Shown here: positions 26,818 to 35,506 of the stretch, piece after piece
How positions within the stretch are numbered: the stretch's first letter is position 1
Layout: every line of letters starts with the position of its first letter
Origin: Roseobacter sinensis
GTDB lineage: Bacteria > Pseudomonadota > Alphaproteobacteria > Rhodobacterales > Rhodobacteraceae
DNA length: 64,000 nt
Assembly: GCF_025755255.1 (NCBI RefSeq)
Contig: NZ_JALIEB010000006.1
Location: 124,001-188,000, forward strand
Direction: 5' to 3'
Made by a program: the position numbers and the translations under genes
The notes under the pieces: generated by a model
What the model saw: only the letters and a program-made list of their open reading frames with translations
Database searches by the model: none
What the model was told of the DNA's origin: nothing

Positions 26818-28275
26818 TCAGACCTGCGTCGAAAACGCCTTCCGGGCGGCTCTGCTGAGCACGTCGACAAGTGTGCGGGCCGCGGCCTTCAGCGTCTCCT
26901 CGTCAAAGCCTGCATACCCCAGCAAGAGGCCTTGCGGCGGGTCCGGCAGAACGCAATGAGATGACAGCGCGCGCACGTTGAGCCCTGCCGCTGCGCAGGC
27001 CGCAGATATCTCCGCGTCGCTGCGCACCGCCCGCAGCGCCGGCCGGAGCAGGCAGCACAGGTGCATGCCCGACGGATCGGGCTGCAACTCCAGCAGGGAC
27101 GCCAACGGCGCGAGCTCCGACAGCAGAAGCGCCTGTCGCTTGGCATAGGTGCGGCGGCAACGGCGCAGATGGCTGGCGAATTCGCCACTGTCCATGAAGG
27201 CGGCAAGCGCGGGCTGCGGGACCAGCGAGACCCGCACGCCGCTCTGCGCGAGCACTGCGCGTGCCGTCTCGGCAAGGGCATGCGGGATGACGAGATACCC
27301 CAGCCGCAGGGTGGCGCTGAGCAGCTTGGAAAAGCTGCCGAGATAGATCGTGCGCCGCAGACCGTCGAGCCCCGACAGGGACGGCAGCGGCTGGCCCTGG
27401 TAGCGGAACTCACTGTCGTAATCGTCCTCGATGACCCATGCGTCGGTGGACCGCGCCCAGTCCAGCAGCGCCAGCCGCCTGGCCAGCGGCATGGCACAGC
27501 CGGTGGGGAAGTGGCGCGAGGGCGTCACGATAGCGGCCCGCGCAGCACCCAGCGCCCGCGGGTCGAGACCCTCGTTATCGATCCGGACGGGACGGGTTTG
27601 CAGGCCCGCGCGGTCGAGCGCCGCACGCAGTGGTGACCAGCCGGGATCTTCCATCACCGCCACGTCTCCGGGCGTCAAGGCGGCGCGAAACAGCAGATCG
27701 AAGGCATCGGACGCCCCTGCTGTCACGACGATCTGTGCCGGATCGCACTCGAGCCCGCGCCAGGCCGCAAGATGCGCAGCGATTGCCGCGCGCAGCGGGT
27801 ACCAGCCAAAGGGGTCGGGCGCGGCCTGCAAGGCAGGGTCTGGCCGGCGCCAGGCCCGTTCGAGATGCCGCGCCCAGAGACGGTCTGGAAAGAGTGCGGG
27901 GTCCGGAATACCCGGTTGAAACGGCCGGATCGGCCGCGGGTCTGGCGGGTGATGCGGGACCGCCGGGGCCGGGGGCGCCAGGTGCGGCACGTGGTCGGCG
28001 ACAAAGGTGCCGCTGCCCGCGCGTGCGCTCAGATAGCCTTCGCTCAGCAGCTGGTCGTAGGCCGTGGTGATCGTCATCCGCGAGACCGAGAGCTCCGCAG
28101 CCAACGTCCGGCTCGCGGGCAGGCGGGTCCCGGCGGCTCCGGGGTGCGACAGGATCAGCGCACGCAGCGCGTCGGCCAGTTGCGCATGCAACGGCTGACG
28201 GCCGCCCTTGTCCAACCCGAGCGCGAAGAGCGCCGTATTCAGAGTGGACTGGGATTTTTTTGCGATACTGGACAT
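26818..28275 (-). CDS. pdxR: MocR/PdxR-family regulator (GntR HTH plus aminotransferase domain)
   Basis: 485-aa PLP-binding regulator. An N-terminal GntR winged helix (~20-90: LPASRTLAAELSVSRMTITTAYDQLLSEGYL) is joined to a fold-type I aminotransferase-like domain (~110-470) with VIEDDYDSEFRYQGQPLPSL and the PLP-lysine region YLGSFSKLLSATLRLGYLVIP. Divergent pairing with a pyridoxamine-phosphate-oxidase-like gene 59 bases away is typical of PdxR-type regulators that respond to PLP supply; the symbol is therefore a best guess within MocR. An inverted repeat overlaps its start codon. Confidence 0.85.
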   Translation of the reverse strand: MSSIAKKSQSTLNTALFALGLDKGGRQPLHAQLADALRALILSHPGAAGTRLPASRTLAAELSVSRMTITTAYDQLLSEGYLSARAGSGTFVADHVPHLAPPAPAVPHHPPDPRPIRPFQPGIPDPALFPDRLWARHLERAWRRPDPALQAAPDPFGWYPLRAAIAAHLAAWRGLECDPAQIVVTAGASDAFDLLFRAALTPGDVAVMEDPGWSPLRAALDRAGLQTRPVRIDNEGLDPRALGAARAAIVTPSRHFPTGCAMPLARRLALLDWARSTDAWVIEDDYDSEFRYQGQPLPSLSGLDGLRRTIYLGSFSKLLSATLRLGYLVIPHALAETARAVLAQSGVRVSLVPQPALAAFMDSGEFASHLRRCRRTYAKRQALLLSELAPLASLLELQPDPSGMHLCCLLRPALRAVRSDAEISAACAAAGLNVRALSSHCVLPDPPQGLLLGYAGFDEETLKAAARTLVDVLSRAARKAFSTQV

Positions 28276-28288
28276 GTCGCCCTGTCCA
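28269..28288. promoter_or_regulatory. Probable MocR operator TGGACA-N8-TGTCCA
   Basis: Perfect inverted repeat (28269-28274 and 28283-28288) overlapping the regulator's start codon and lying 46 bases before the divergent flavoprotein gene. Position suggests autoregulation and control of the target. Confidence 0.5.
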
Positions 28289-28334
28289 ATAGCCTGCTAG
28301 CTGCCACCCGACAACCACAGCCGGAGGCTTTGCC

Positions 28335-28988
28335 ATGACCGAGACCCTGCCTATCACCGACCGATCGCGCCTGCGCCGCCTGCATGAGCGCGGCCATTTC
28401 GACCGCGAGACCATCAACGCGGTGCTCGACGCACAGCCGCTTTGCAGTGTCGGCTATGTCTTTGACGGGGCGCCCTACGTCACGCCCACGTTGCAGTGGC
28501 GCGAGGGCAACCACGTCTATTGGCATGGCTCCTCGGCGAGCCGCGGGCTGCGGAGGTCCCGGGATGCGGAGGTCTGCCTGACGGTGTCGATCCTCGACGG
28601 CTTCGTGCTGGGGCGGTCGGGCAAGCACCATTCGGTGAACTCGCGCTCCGTGATGCTCTATGGGACGGCCAGAAAGGTCGAGGACCCAGAGGTCAAGCTG
28701 GCCAAGCTGCGCCGCTTCGTGAACGGGCTCTTTCCCGGCCGGTATGACATGCTGCGCCCGGACCATGCGCAGGACCTGAAGGCGACGATGGTCCTGGGCA
28801 TGGAGATCAAAGAGGGGAGCGCCAAGATCCGCACCGGCGGGCCGGTCGATGACGAGGAGGATTATGCGCTGCCGATCTGGGCCGGGGTGATCCCCGTCCG
28901 CACGGAAGTCGGTGCGCCGATCCCCGATCCGCGCAATCTCGATGGCGTGGAGATGCCTCAGCACGTGCGGGACTTCCGCCTGCCCTGA
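28335..28988 (+). CDS. Pyridoxamine 5'-phosphate oxidase family (FMN split-barrel) protein
   Basis: 217-aa flavin-binding protein of the PNPOx-like split-barrel superfamily. Characteristic blocks are CSVGYVFDGAPYVTPTLQWREGNHVYWHG and VCLTVSILDGFVLGRS followed by NSRSVMLYGTARKVED. It belongs to the Nim/HugZ-like group rather than true PdxH. GGAGG lies eight bases before the ATG. It is divergent from the MocR regulator and is its likely target. Reduction of a small molecule or heme/flavin handling are possible roles. Confidence 0.82.
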   Translation: MTETLPITDRSRLRRLHERGHFDRETINAVLDAQPLCSVGYVFDGAPYVTPTLQWREGNHVYWHGSSASRGLRRSRDAEVCLTVSILDGFVLGRSGKHHSVNSRSVMLYGTARKVEDPEVKLAKLRRFVNGLFPGRYDMLRPDHAQDLKATMVLGMEIKEGSAKIRTGGPVDDEEDYALPIWAGVIPVRTEVGAPIPDPRNLDGVEMPQHVRDFRLP

Positions 28989-28992
28989 AGGC

Positions 28993-30612
28993 TCAGATGC
29001 CGTGCTGCGCAAGAAAGGCCTTGGCCGCGGTCATCCACGTGTGCCAGGCCGGCTCGTGGCCCAGCAGGATGTGGTTCTTGCTGTCGAGCTCGACGAAGTC
29101 CGCGCCGGGAATGCCGGCTGCCAGCGCGCGGCCCTGATCCAGCGAAATCCGCTCGTCGTCACGGGCATGGAAGACGATGGTGGGCACCTGTACCTTGGCC
29201 AGATCGTCGCGCACGTCGATCGTTCCGAAAGCCTCCTGAAAACGCACCGCGTTCTCCGGTGAAACCGTCCGACGCTGGAACTCATCGAACCACGCAAGGT
29301 CGTCCGGCTTGGCGTCAGGCATGAAGGTCTGCGAGAAGATGTGGCGATAGGCCGGGTTGGAGGTGCCCCAGCCGTGGCGGGTCAGAGTGAGCACGGCCTC
29401 GCGCCGGGCCTGCTCCTCGGCACTGGCGCCGATCCTCCAGCCGGTTGCATAGCCGCCGATCAGGATCAGCCCGGAGACCCGCTCGGGGTGCCGTGCCGCG
29501 TAGGCAATGCTGACCGCACAGCCCTGCGAGATACCAAGCAGCGGGAAACGATCCAGCCCCAGCGCATCGACCACGGTTTCGAGATCGCGCACGAATGCAT
29601 CGAAGCCGATCTGCTTCACATCCCAGTCAGAGAGGCCATTGCCGCGCTCGTCATAGCGGATGAAGCGGCGGTCTGCGGCCCAGGCGTCGAAGGTCGGCCC
29701 CCAGATTGGGCTGTTGCAGTCAAGCTCCAGATGATTCAGCCAGTTCGCGGCTTTCACCAGAGGTGGCCCGTCGCCAATGCTGGCATGGGCGATCCGCACC
29801 CCGTCACTGGACCGGCAGAACCCGATCTGCTGCTTGCGCAACATACGGCGGTGCAGGGTTTCGTCAGGCCGGCTCTGATCGGTGGCCGGCTCGGCAGGGG
29901 CGGGTGTCTCGGGCATCAGGGGCCCCGAAACCTCAAGCCCGGCTGCCTTGGCGGCCGCAAAGAAGTCGGCCTCGTGCTGGCGCGCCTCGTCTTCGCGGCC
30001 GGTTCGGGCCAGCGCATGCACGAGGCTCCGTGCGGCATCTTCTTCGAGCGGTGTCTGCTCTTTCCAGCGCCGCGCCCATTTCACCGCTTCAGGGCGACCG
30101 ATCTCCGGGTGCAAGGCCAGACGCCGCAGAACGTTCCGGCGCAGCAGCAAGACATCCTCCCGCTCCGCTGCCAGCCAGAGCTGAAAGTACTCGCCGCCAG
30201 CCTGTGCCAAGCCGTCAAGCAGAGGGTGTTCGAGTTCTGCCGCCATTTGCCTCAGCTCGGCAGGTGGCAGAAAGGGCGGCTCGTCAAGCAGCCGTGCCCG
30301 GATGGCGAGAAGATCGACCTCCTCCATGGCGCCCGAGAAAGCCACGCGCTCGCGATCGGCGACAATGTGCGGGCTGTCCTCGCTGTCCACCGCCGGGCGC
30401 AGCTTGCTCAGCGCCCACCGCAAGGCACTGCGCGGGTCATCCGGAAGTTCCCAGAACAGCTCGCACAGCCGCTCCCGGCGTACGGGGCGGGCGGTGGCCG
30501 CCAGATAGCCCAGAACGGCCCGCGCCTTGCGCGACGCGGGAAGGGCGACAGGCGCGCCATTTCGGGTGACCGTCAGCTCGCCCAGCAATGAGATGCGCAG
30601 CGAATGATCCAT
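28993..30612 (-). CDS. SARP/BTAD-type regulator fused to an alpha/beta hydrolase
   Basis: 539-aa fusion. Residues ~1-95 form an OmpR/SARP-like winged helix (RISLLGELTVTRNGAPV, SRKARAVLGYLA, ALRWALSKLRPAV). Residues ~95-240 are TPR-like and BTAD-related. Residues ~260-539 are an alpha/beta hydrolase with RYDERGNGLSDW, nucleophile elbow GISQG (Ser362), ARDDER (Asp) and KNHILLGH (His), so the triad looks complete. Similar hydrolase fusions occur in LuxR and adenylate-cyclase-type proteins, where the hydrolase may sense or degrade a ligand. It converges on the PNPOx-like gene with five bases between. Target genes are unknown. Confidence 0.8.
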   Translation of the reverse strand: MDHSLRISLLGELTVTRNGAPVALPASRKARAVLGYLAATARPVRRERLCELFWELPDDPRSALRWALSKLRPAVDSEDSPHIVADRERVAFSGAMEEVDLLAIRARLLDEPPFLPPAELRQMAAELEHPLLDGLAQAGGEYFQLWLAAEREDVLLLRRNVLRRLALHPEIGRPEAVKWARRWKEQTPLEEDAARSLVHALARTGREDEARQHEADFFAAAKAAGLEVSGPLMPETPAPAEPATDQSRPDETLHRRMLRKQQIGFCRSSDGVRIAHASIGDGPPLVKAANWLNHLELDCNSPIWGPTFDAWAADRRFIRYDERGNGLSDWDVKQIGFDAFVRDLETVVDALGLDRFPLLGISQGCAVSIAYAARHPERVSGLILIGGYATGWRIGASAEEQARREAVLTLTRHGWGTSNPAYRHIFSQTFMPDAKPDDLAWFDEFQRRTVSPENAVRFQEAFGTIDVRDDLAKVQVPTIVFHARDDERISLDQGRALAAGIPGADFVELDSKNHILLGHEPAWHTWMTAAKAFLAQHGI

Positions 30613-30782
30613 AAGCCGGGGTTCTGCCCCAATTGGGAGGGCGGAGCCAGCGGAATTCTACCCGCATCCCGGTGCCCGGTCAAAAATGTGCTGTCGCGGC
30701 AAAATTCAACACTCATGACAACGCTCATTCAAACGGTCGGGCGCCAGAAGGGACCATTGTTTACGAATTGGAGTATTTTACG

Positions 30783-31709
30783 ATGACGCAACTGCCGCAT
30801 ATGAGCGACCGCCCGTTTCTGACGGATGCGGGGCTGGAGACTTGGCTGCTGTTCCAGCGCGGGTTCGATCTGCCTTTCTTCGCCTCCTTCGCGTTGCTGC
30901 GCGATACGGCTGGGCGGGCAGCGATGACCGAGTATTTCTCGGGGTTTCTCGACCTGGCCGCAAGCCGGAACACAGGATTTGTGCTCGACACCTGTACCTG
31001 GCGCGCGAACCCCGATTGGGCCGCGCGGCTGGGTCACGATGTGACGGCCCTCGCCGAGATTAATGCCGACGCCGTCCGCTACGCGATGGAGCTGCGCGTG
31101 CAGTCCGGTATCGGCGATGCGGTGCTGGTCAATGGCGTGGTCGGGCCGCGGGGCGACGGCTATGATCCTGCGGAGCTGATGTCGGTGATCGAGGCGCGCG
31201 CCTACCACCAGTTCCAGGTGGATGCGCTGGCGCGCGGCGGGGTCGATCTGGTCTCGGCCATCACCATGACCAACACCGCCGAAGCGATCGGGATCGCCGA
31301 TGCCGCCGCCCAGGCGGCTGTGCCCTGCGTGGTGAGCTTCACGGTGGAGACGGATGGCTGTCTGCCCACCGGGCAGCCACTTGCCGATGCGATCGCCGAG
31401 ACCGACGACGAGAGCGCGTGTGCTCCGGCATACTACATGATCAATTGCGCGCATCCTGATCACTTCCGCAACCGTCTGACGGAGGGCCGCTGGCGCGACC
31501 GCATCTATGGGCTGCGGGCCAATGCCTCGCGCATGTCCCATGCCGAGCTGGATGCCTGCGAGACGCTGGATGATGGCGATCCGCAGGAGCTGGGCGCGCT
31601 CTACGCCGATCTCAAGGCGCATCTGCCGCGGCTCGCCGTCTTCGGCGGCTGCTGCGGGACCGACCTGCGCCATGTGAGCAGCATCTGCGAGGCGGTCCAC
31701 GCCAGCTGA
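30783..31709 (+). CDS. Homocysteine S-methyltransferase family protein
   Basis: 308-aa zinc enzyme of the Pfam S-methyl_trans family. The barrel starts with FLTDAGLETWLLFQRG and carries the three zinc cysteines in YMINCAHPDH and FGGCCGTD. Such enzymes move a methyl group to homocysteine from S-methylmethionine, betaine or similar donors. The ATG at 30783 is chosen as the first family-like Met; a longer frame starting at 30633 is A/T-rich and not family-like. It is separated from flanking genes by its own upstream region. The methyl donor cannot be assigned. Confidence 0.85.
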   Translation: MTQLPHMSDRPFLTDAGLETWLLFQRGFDLPFFASFALLRDTAGRAAMTEYFSGFLDLAASRNTGFVLDTCTWRANPDWAARLGHDVTALAEINADAVRYAMELRVQSGIGDAVLVNGVVGPRGDGYDPAELMSVIEARAYHQFQVDALARGGVDLVSAITMTNTAEAIGIADAAAQAAVPCVVSFTVETDGCLPTGQPLADAIAETDDESACAPAYYMINCAHPDHFRNRLTEGRWRDRIYGLRANASRMSHAELDACETLDDGDPQELGALYADLKAHLPRLAVFGGCCGTDLRHVSSICEAVHAS

Positions 31710-31870
31710 TCCGCGGTCTTGCACAGATCCGGTCCGGGGTGCGGGACAGCCGCGCCCCGGTCACTGACCCCCTGACGTTGCGCTGAGGGAGCCGCGCCAG
31801 GTTCACCCCGCATCGGCATCGCGAGACGCCGATGTGCCCTCGCTTCTCTGCTTAACGATTGGATACGACA

Positions 31871-32440
31871 ATGATCAGACAGATTCTCTTTGGCGCGATT
31901 CTTGCGCTGACCCCGGTGATGAGCGCCACAGCGGCCGAGCCGGTCACCCGGTTCGACGTCGCCGAAGACCACACGCGCTTTGTTTTTGCGCCTGCCCCCG
32001 TGCATGAGAGCGGGATGCCGGCGCATGGCAACCCCTTCGTCACCCAGGGTTACATCTACCCCGTGGGGACGCTGAAGGAGGGCACCGATGGGGTGCTGGC
32101 AGACGGCAGCCCCGCCTTCCCGGACCTGGTGCTGGGCACCTGGACCTGTGACGGATGGTTCGTCGGCGAAGGTGGCGATGCCACCACCGGCGTCTGGCTG
32201 GTGAGCCGGCAGATCATGCAGTTCACCTCCGGCGATGTGATCATCACCCAAGGCACCGAACTGGCCGATATCGGTATTGCCAACACCCGCCCGATTACCG
32301 CGGCCACGGGCGACTATGCCGGGTTGCAGCTGGCGATGGAGCAGACGCTGCTCGGGTTTCACAGCCACATGGGCGTGCAGGCGCGCTTCGTGATCCCCGA
32401 GGATGCCTATGACGCCCAGCGGATGTTCTTCGAGGACTGA
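31871..32440 (+). CDS. Exported protein resembling the allene oxide cyclase/dirigent barrel
   Basis: 189-aa protein with a Sec signal (about 1-21, ending SATAAE). The body is beta-rich: YIYPVGTLKEGTDG, LGTWTCDGWFVGEG, WLVSRQIMQFTSGDVIITQG and RPITAATGDYAGL resemble strands of the AOC/dirigent eight-stranded barrel, including the conserved pattern of a G-D turn followed by ITxxTGxY. Only one Cys is visible. Proteins of this fold in bacteria are poorly characterised. A strong hairpin follows the gene. Function unknown. Confidence 0.65.
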   Translation: MIRQILFGAILALTPVMSATAAEPVTRFDVAEDHTRFVFAPAPVHESGMPAHGNPFVTQGYIYPVGTLKEGTDGVLADGSPAFPDLVLGTWTCDGWFVGEGGDATTGVWLVSRQIMQFTSGDVIITQGTELADIGIANTRPITAATGDYAGLQLAMEQTLLGFHSHMGVQARFVIPEDAYDAQRMFFED

Positions 32441-32460
32441 CCGCCTGCATCCCGATCCCC

Positions 32461-32488
32461 AGCGCCCGGCGGCTGACTGCCGGGCGCT
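32461..32488 (+). terminator. Perfect 10-bp hairpin between the exported barrel protein and GNAT genes
   Basis: AGCGCCCGGC (32461-32470) and GCCGGGCGCT (32479-32488) are exact inverted repeats around an 8-base loop, 20 bases after the stop. There is no T-run, so it may act with Rho or protect the 3' end. Confidence 0.55.
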
Positions 32489-32514
32489 CCCCTCGATTCC
32501 AGAAAGACAAAAGC

Positions 32515-33108
32515 ATGACACTGACATCACAGCAGCGGTTCGCGATCCGCCCGGCCACCCGAGCCGATGCCGAGCACCTCGTGCAGTTCACTCTATCGGC
32601 GAGCAAGGGCCTGTCACTGATCACTTGGGAGGCGGCCAAGCGCCCGGGTGAGACGGCGCTGGAGGCCGGGCTGCGCCGCGCGCGCGATGGCACGGGTGGT
32701 TTCTCGTATCACAAGGCTGACATGGCCGAGATGGACGGCGCGGTGGTCGCGGGGATCGTCTCTTACCCCATCGCGCCCGAGGGGCCGACCGATGTGTCCG
32801 ATATCCCGGAGGTCTTCCGCCCGCTTGTGCTGCTCGAAGACCGGGCCGGTGCGAGCTGGTACATCAACATTCTGGCGACCTACGAGGAGGCGCGCGGGCA
32901 GGGTGCGGCGACGGCACTGATGCAGCATGTGGCGGCGCGCGCCAAGGCGGCGGGCCAGAGCCGGATCAGCATCATCGTGGATGCGGTGAACCCTGCCATG
33001 GGGCTTTACACACATTTGGGCTTCGAAGAACTCAGCCGTATGCCGTTCGGGCGAACGGAGGACAAAGGCTCCGAGGGTCATTGGGTGCTGATGGTCAAGC
33101 CGCTCTGA
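32515..33108 (+). CDS. GNAT-family N-acetyltransferase
   Basis: 197-aa acetyltransferase. IRPATRADAEHLV at the start, WYINILATYEEARGQGAATALMQHV carrying the acetyl-CoA loop (R-G-Q-G-A), and VNPAMGLYTHLGFEELSRMPF at the C-terminal strand make a complete GNAT fold. Substrate is not predictable. It has its own upstream gap with a strong hairpin, so it is probably transcribed separately from the gene before it. Confidence 0.87.
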   Translation: MTLTSQQRFAIRPATRADAEHLVQFTLSASKGLSLITWEAAKRPGETALEAGLRRARDGTGGFSYHKADMAEMDGAVVAGIVSYPIAPEGPTDVSDIPEVFRPLVLLEDRAGASWYINILATYEEARGQGAATALMQHVAARAKAAGQSRISIIVDAVNPAMGLYTHLGFEELSRMPFGRTEDKGSEGHWVLMVKPL

Positions 33109-33204
33109 ACGGTCGCGGGTCGGCGTCCGTCGGCGAGCGCCGAAGCGGCTGGCCATCAGAGCGCGCCGGGCTAGCTCTGGCACCAGAACGACGCAGGGGG
33201 CACC

Positions 33205-34191
33205 ATGGGCGGCAAAGCACGGATTGCGATCATCGGCGCGGGGCTGACGGGCCTGACACTGGCCAAGGCGCTGGAGGACATTGCCGAGGTCACCGTTTTC
33301 GAGAAGTCACGCGGACTTGGCGGACGCATGTCGACCCGCCGTGCCGCGCCCTTCGCATTCGATCATGGGGCGCAGTATTTCTCGGCCAAAGGGCAGGACT
33401 TTTCCGAGTTTCTGGCGCCTTACCTCGCAAGCGGCGTCGTACAGCCCTGGGCACCGCGGCGTGTCGTTTTGCCGATGGGCGCCGGGGCGCCACCGGAGTG
33501 GTCGGCCCCGCGATATGTTGCGGTACCCGCGATGACTGCGCTCGCCAAGGCGCTTTCGGAGGGGTTGACCATCGCGCGCGCCGCGCATGTCGAGCGTATT
33601 GCGCGATCGGAGGCCGGCTGGCAGCTTACCTGCCGGGATGGCATAGCCCATGGCCCGTTCGACTGGGTGATCAGCACCGCGCCCGCTTTTCAGACCGCCG
33701 CGCTGATGCCGGAGGTCTTCGCCGGACAGGCGGCACTTGCTGCTGCGCGCATGCAGGGGTGCTACAGCCTGATGCTCGGCTTTGCCACGCCCTGCAGTCT
33801 GGACTGGGATGCCGCCTGGGTGCGCGAGGGACCACTGGCCTGGATCGCAGTCGATACCTCCAAGCCGGGCCGGGCGGGGCCGCAATCGATTGTCGCCCAG
33901 GCCTCCAACGATTGGGCCGACGTCAATCTCGAGCGGGATCAGGCGGAGGTTCAAGCCGCGTTGCAAGATGCCTTCAGCGCGGTCACCGGATGCAACCCGG
34001 AGGCCGCGGATTGTGTCAGCCTGCACCGCTGGCGCTATGCCAATGTGTCAGTGCCGTCAGGTGCGCCGTTCCTGCTCGATGCGCCGAACGGTCTGGCCGC
34101 CGCAGGGGATTGGTGCGGTGCGGGCAAGGTCGAAGCCGCTTTCGAGAGCGGCAGCGCGCTGGCCGCAGCCGTGCAGGAGCACCTGGGTTAG
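33205..34191 (+). CDS. Renalase-like FAD-dependent oxidoreductase
   Basis: 328-aa flavoprotein (COG3380-like). The N-terminus AIIGAGLTGLTLAKAL is a dinucleotide fold; FEKSRGLGGRMSTRR is the second FAD motif with the GG doublet, and FDHGAQYFSA is typical of renalase-like proteins. The C-terminal FAD motif reads GDWCGAGKVEAAFESG. AGGGGG precedes the ATG. It overlaps the end of the convergent TauE gene by four bases. Renalase-like bacterial enzymes oxidise off-isomers of NAD(P)H, but that role is only suggested by similarity. Confidence 0.83.
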   Translation: MGGKARIAIIGAGLTGLTLAKALEDIAEVTVFEKSRGLGGRMSTRRAAPFAFDHGAQYFSAKGQDFSEFLAPYLASGVVQPWAPRRVVLPMGAGAPPEWSAPRYVAVPAMTALAKALSEGLTIARAAHVERIARSEAGWQLTCRDGIAHGPFDWVISTAPAFQTAALMPEVFAGQAALAAARMQGCYSLMLGFATPCSLDWDAAWVREGPLAWIAVDTSKPGRAGPQSIVAQASNDWADVNLERDQAEVQAALQDAFSAVTGCNPEAADCVSLHRWRYANVSVPSGAPFLLDAPNGLAAAGDWCGAGKVEAAFESGSALAAAVQEHLG

Positions 34192-34952
34192 CCGGGCGGC
34201 CACAAAAGCTCTGCGCCCCCCGCATAGACCAGCCGCAGCGCGAGAAGGGTCAGAAACGCGGTCAGCACCCGCTGGAACAGCGCCTCGTTCAGGCGCACCA
34301 GCACCGACCGGCCCGCCAGCGTGCCCAGAAAGCCAAAGAGGATCAGCAGGACCACAAAGCCGATCCATTGCGAAAAGGCAAAGCCGAGCAAGCCGAAGGC
34401 GACGGTTTTCAGAAGGTGCTGCACGGTCATCATGGCCGCATGGGTGGCGACATGGGTCGTACGATCGAAGCCCAGTGTCTTGACGAAGGCCGCGATGAAT
34501 GGCCCGGTGCCGCCAACGAACATCGTCAGGCCACTGGACAGCGCGCCGGTCAGGCCGGCCGAGCGCTTCATCAGGCGCGGGATCGGCAGGTAGAGCGTCC
34601 AGAGGACGAAGAGCCCCACGATCATCTGGAGGGCGCCGGCATCAAGCTGCACGACGACACTGCTGCCGATTGCCACTCCGAGGACCGCGCCGACTGTGAA
34701 CGGCAGCAGATGCGCGCGGTTGATCTGGTGCCGAAAGACACATGCCCGCCCGGCGTTCGAACCCAGCTGCACCAGCCCATGCACCGGTATGAGCGCAGAC
34801 GCAGGCAGCAGAGTTGCCATGACTGCGAGCATCATGGTGCCGCCACCGATACCGAAAGCGGCGGTGATGAGCGAGCTGAGAAAGCTGAGACCGAGGAGAG
34901 TCAACGCCACGGGCAAATCGAGACCCGCAATGTGCATCTCGCCCGTGGTCAT
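34188..34952 (-). CDS. TauE/SafE-family membrane permease
   Basis: 254-aa inner-membrane protein with about eight TM helices in two repeats: LSSLITAAFGIGGGTMMLAVMATLLP in the first and GALSSGLTMFVGGTGPFIAAFV in the second, the two glycine-rich signatures of TauE/SafE (sulfonate, sulfite or organic-anion export). The ATG at 34952 follows GGGAC; the start could be up to five codons earlier. The upstream region (34980-35040) is strongly A/T-rich and probably contains its promoter. No sulfonate genes are adjacent. Confidence 0.85.
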   Translation of the reverse strand: MTTGEMHIAGLDLPVALTLLGLSFLSSLITAAFGIGGGTMMLAVMATLLPASALIPVHGLVQLGSNAGRACVFRHQINRAHLLPFTVGAVLGVAIGSSVVVQLDAGALQMIVGLFVLWTLYLPIPRLMKRSAGLTGALSSGLTMFVGGTGPFIAAFVKTLGFDRTTHVATHAAMMTVQHLLKTVAFGLLGFAFSQWIGFVVLLILFGFLGTLAGRSVLVRLNEALFQRVLTAFLTLLALRLVYAGGAELLWPPG

Positions 34953-34967
34953 GCAGTCCCGCTGCAC

Positions 34968-35506
34968 ACGTGAGGCATATTAAAGTATTGCATTAGAAAT
35001 AACAGGTAAACCGTTTTATTATAGTAAAAAATCCGCATTATGCTAAGAGCATTTCTCTGATCATCTCGTCAGTGCCATCGCCCCCAGCGGCGTCAAGACA
35101 CGCCGACCGGTAAGCGATCCGCTCTGGCGTCTTTCGAACGATCTGATCAGAACTGACCCGCCGATGCCGGAGTCCGTTTGTGGTAAGAGTGATGATTGCC
35201 TCGGAAGGCCGGATCACGGCAACATGGGCGCTCCGGTTGTGTTCGACGCAACGGACCTGACGAAGGGGACACCTCGGATCGCTCCCGACCCTTGGCAGGG
35301 TGGGTCTGTCGGGCGCGTCGATCATGTAGAGGAGCATTCTGTCTCCGCGAGGCCTCTGAGTGCCCGTGACCTTAGCGGATTCGCGCGGAAGCGCCATGCC
35401 TCTCCGCGGGACGCGAGCGCGGGCCAAATCGCCGCAGTGCGCGTTCAGCCTTGCGGATCGTACACTCTGCCCCATGTCGTTCACTGACGACCCAAGAAGG
35501 TGCGCC
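34968..35506. other. 540-base region: A/T-rich promoter segment and possible acyl-CoA dehydrogenase remnant
   Basis: The first ~75 bases are far more A/T-rich than the surroundings and suit a minus-strand promoter for the permease. On the minus strand at ~35038-35095 the peptide GGDGTDEMIREMLLA-stop resembles the conserved C-terminus of acyl-CoA dehydrogenases (GGTDEIMREIxARxLL), but nothing upstream extends the match. The remainder shows no supported gene. Confidence 0.35.

Noticed and set aside
33081-34973. Long plus-strand frame spanning the FAD protein and permease genes
   Set aside because: Conflicts with two recognisable genes on either strand and shows no domain.
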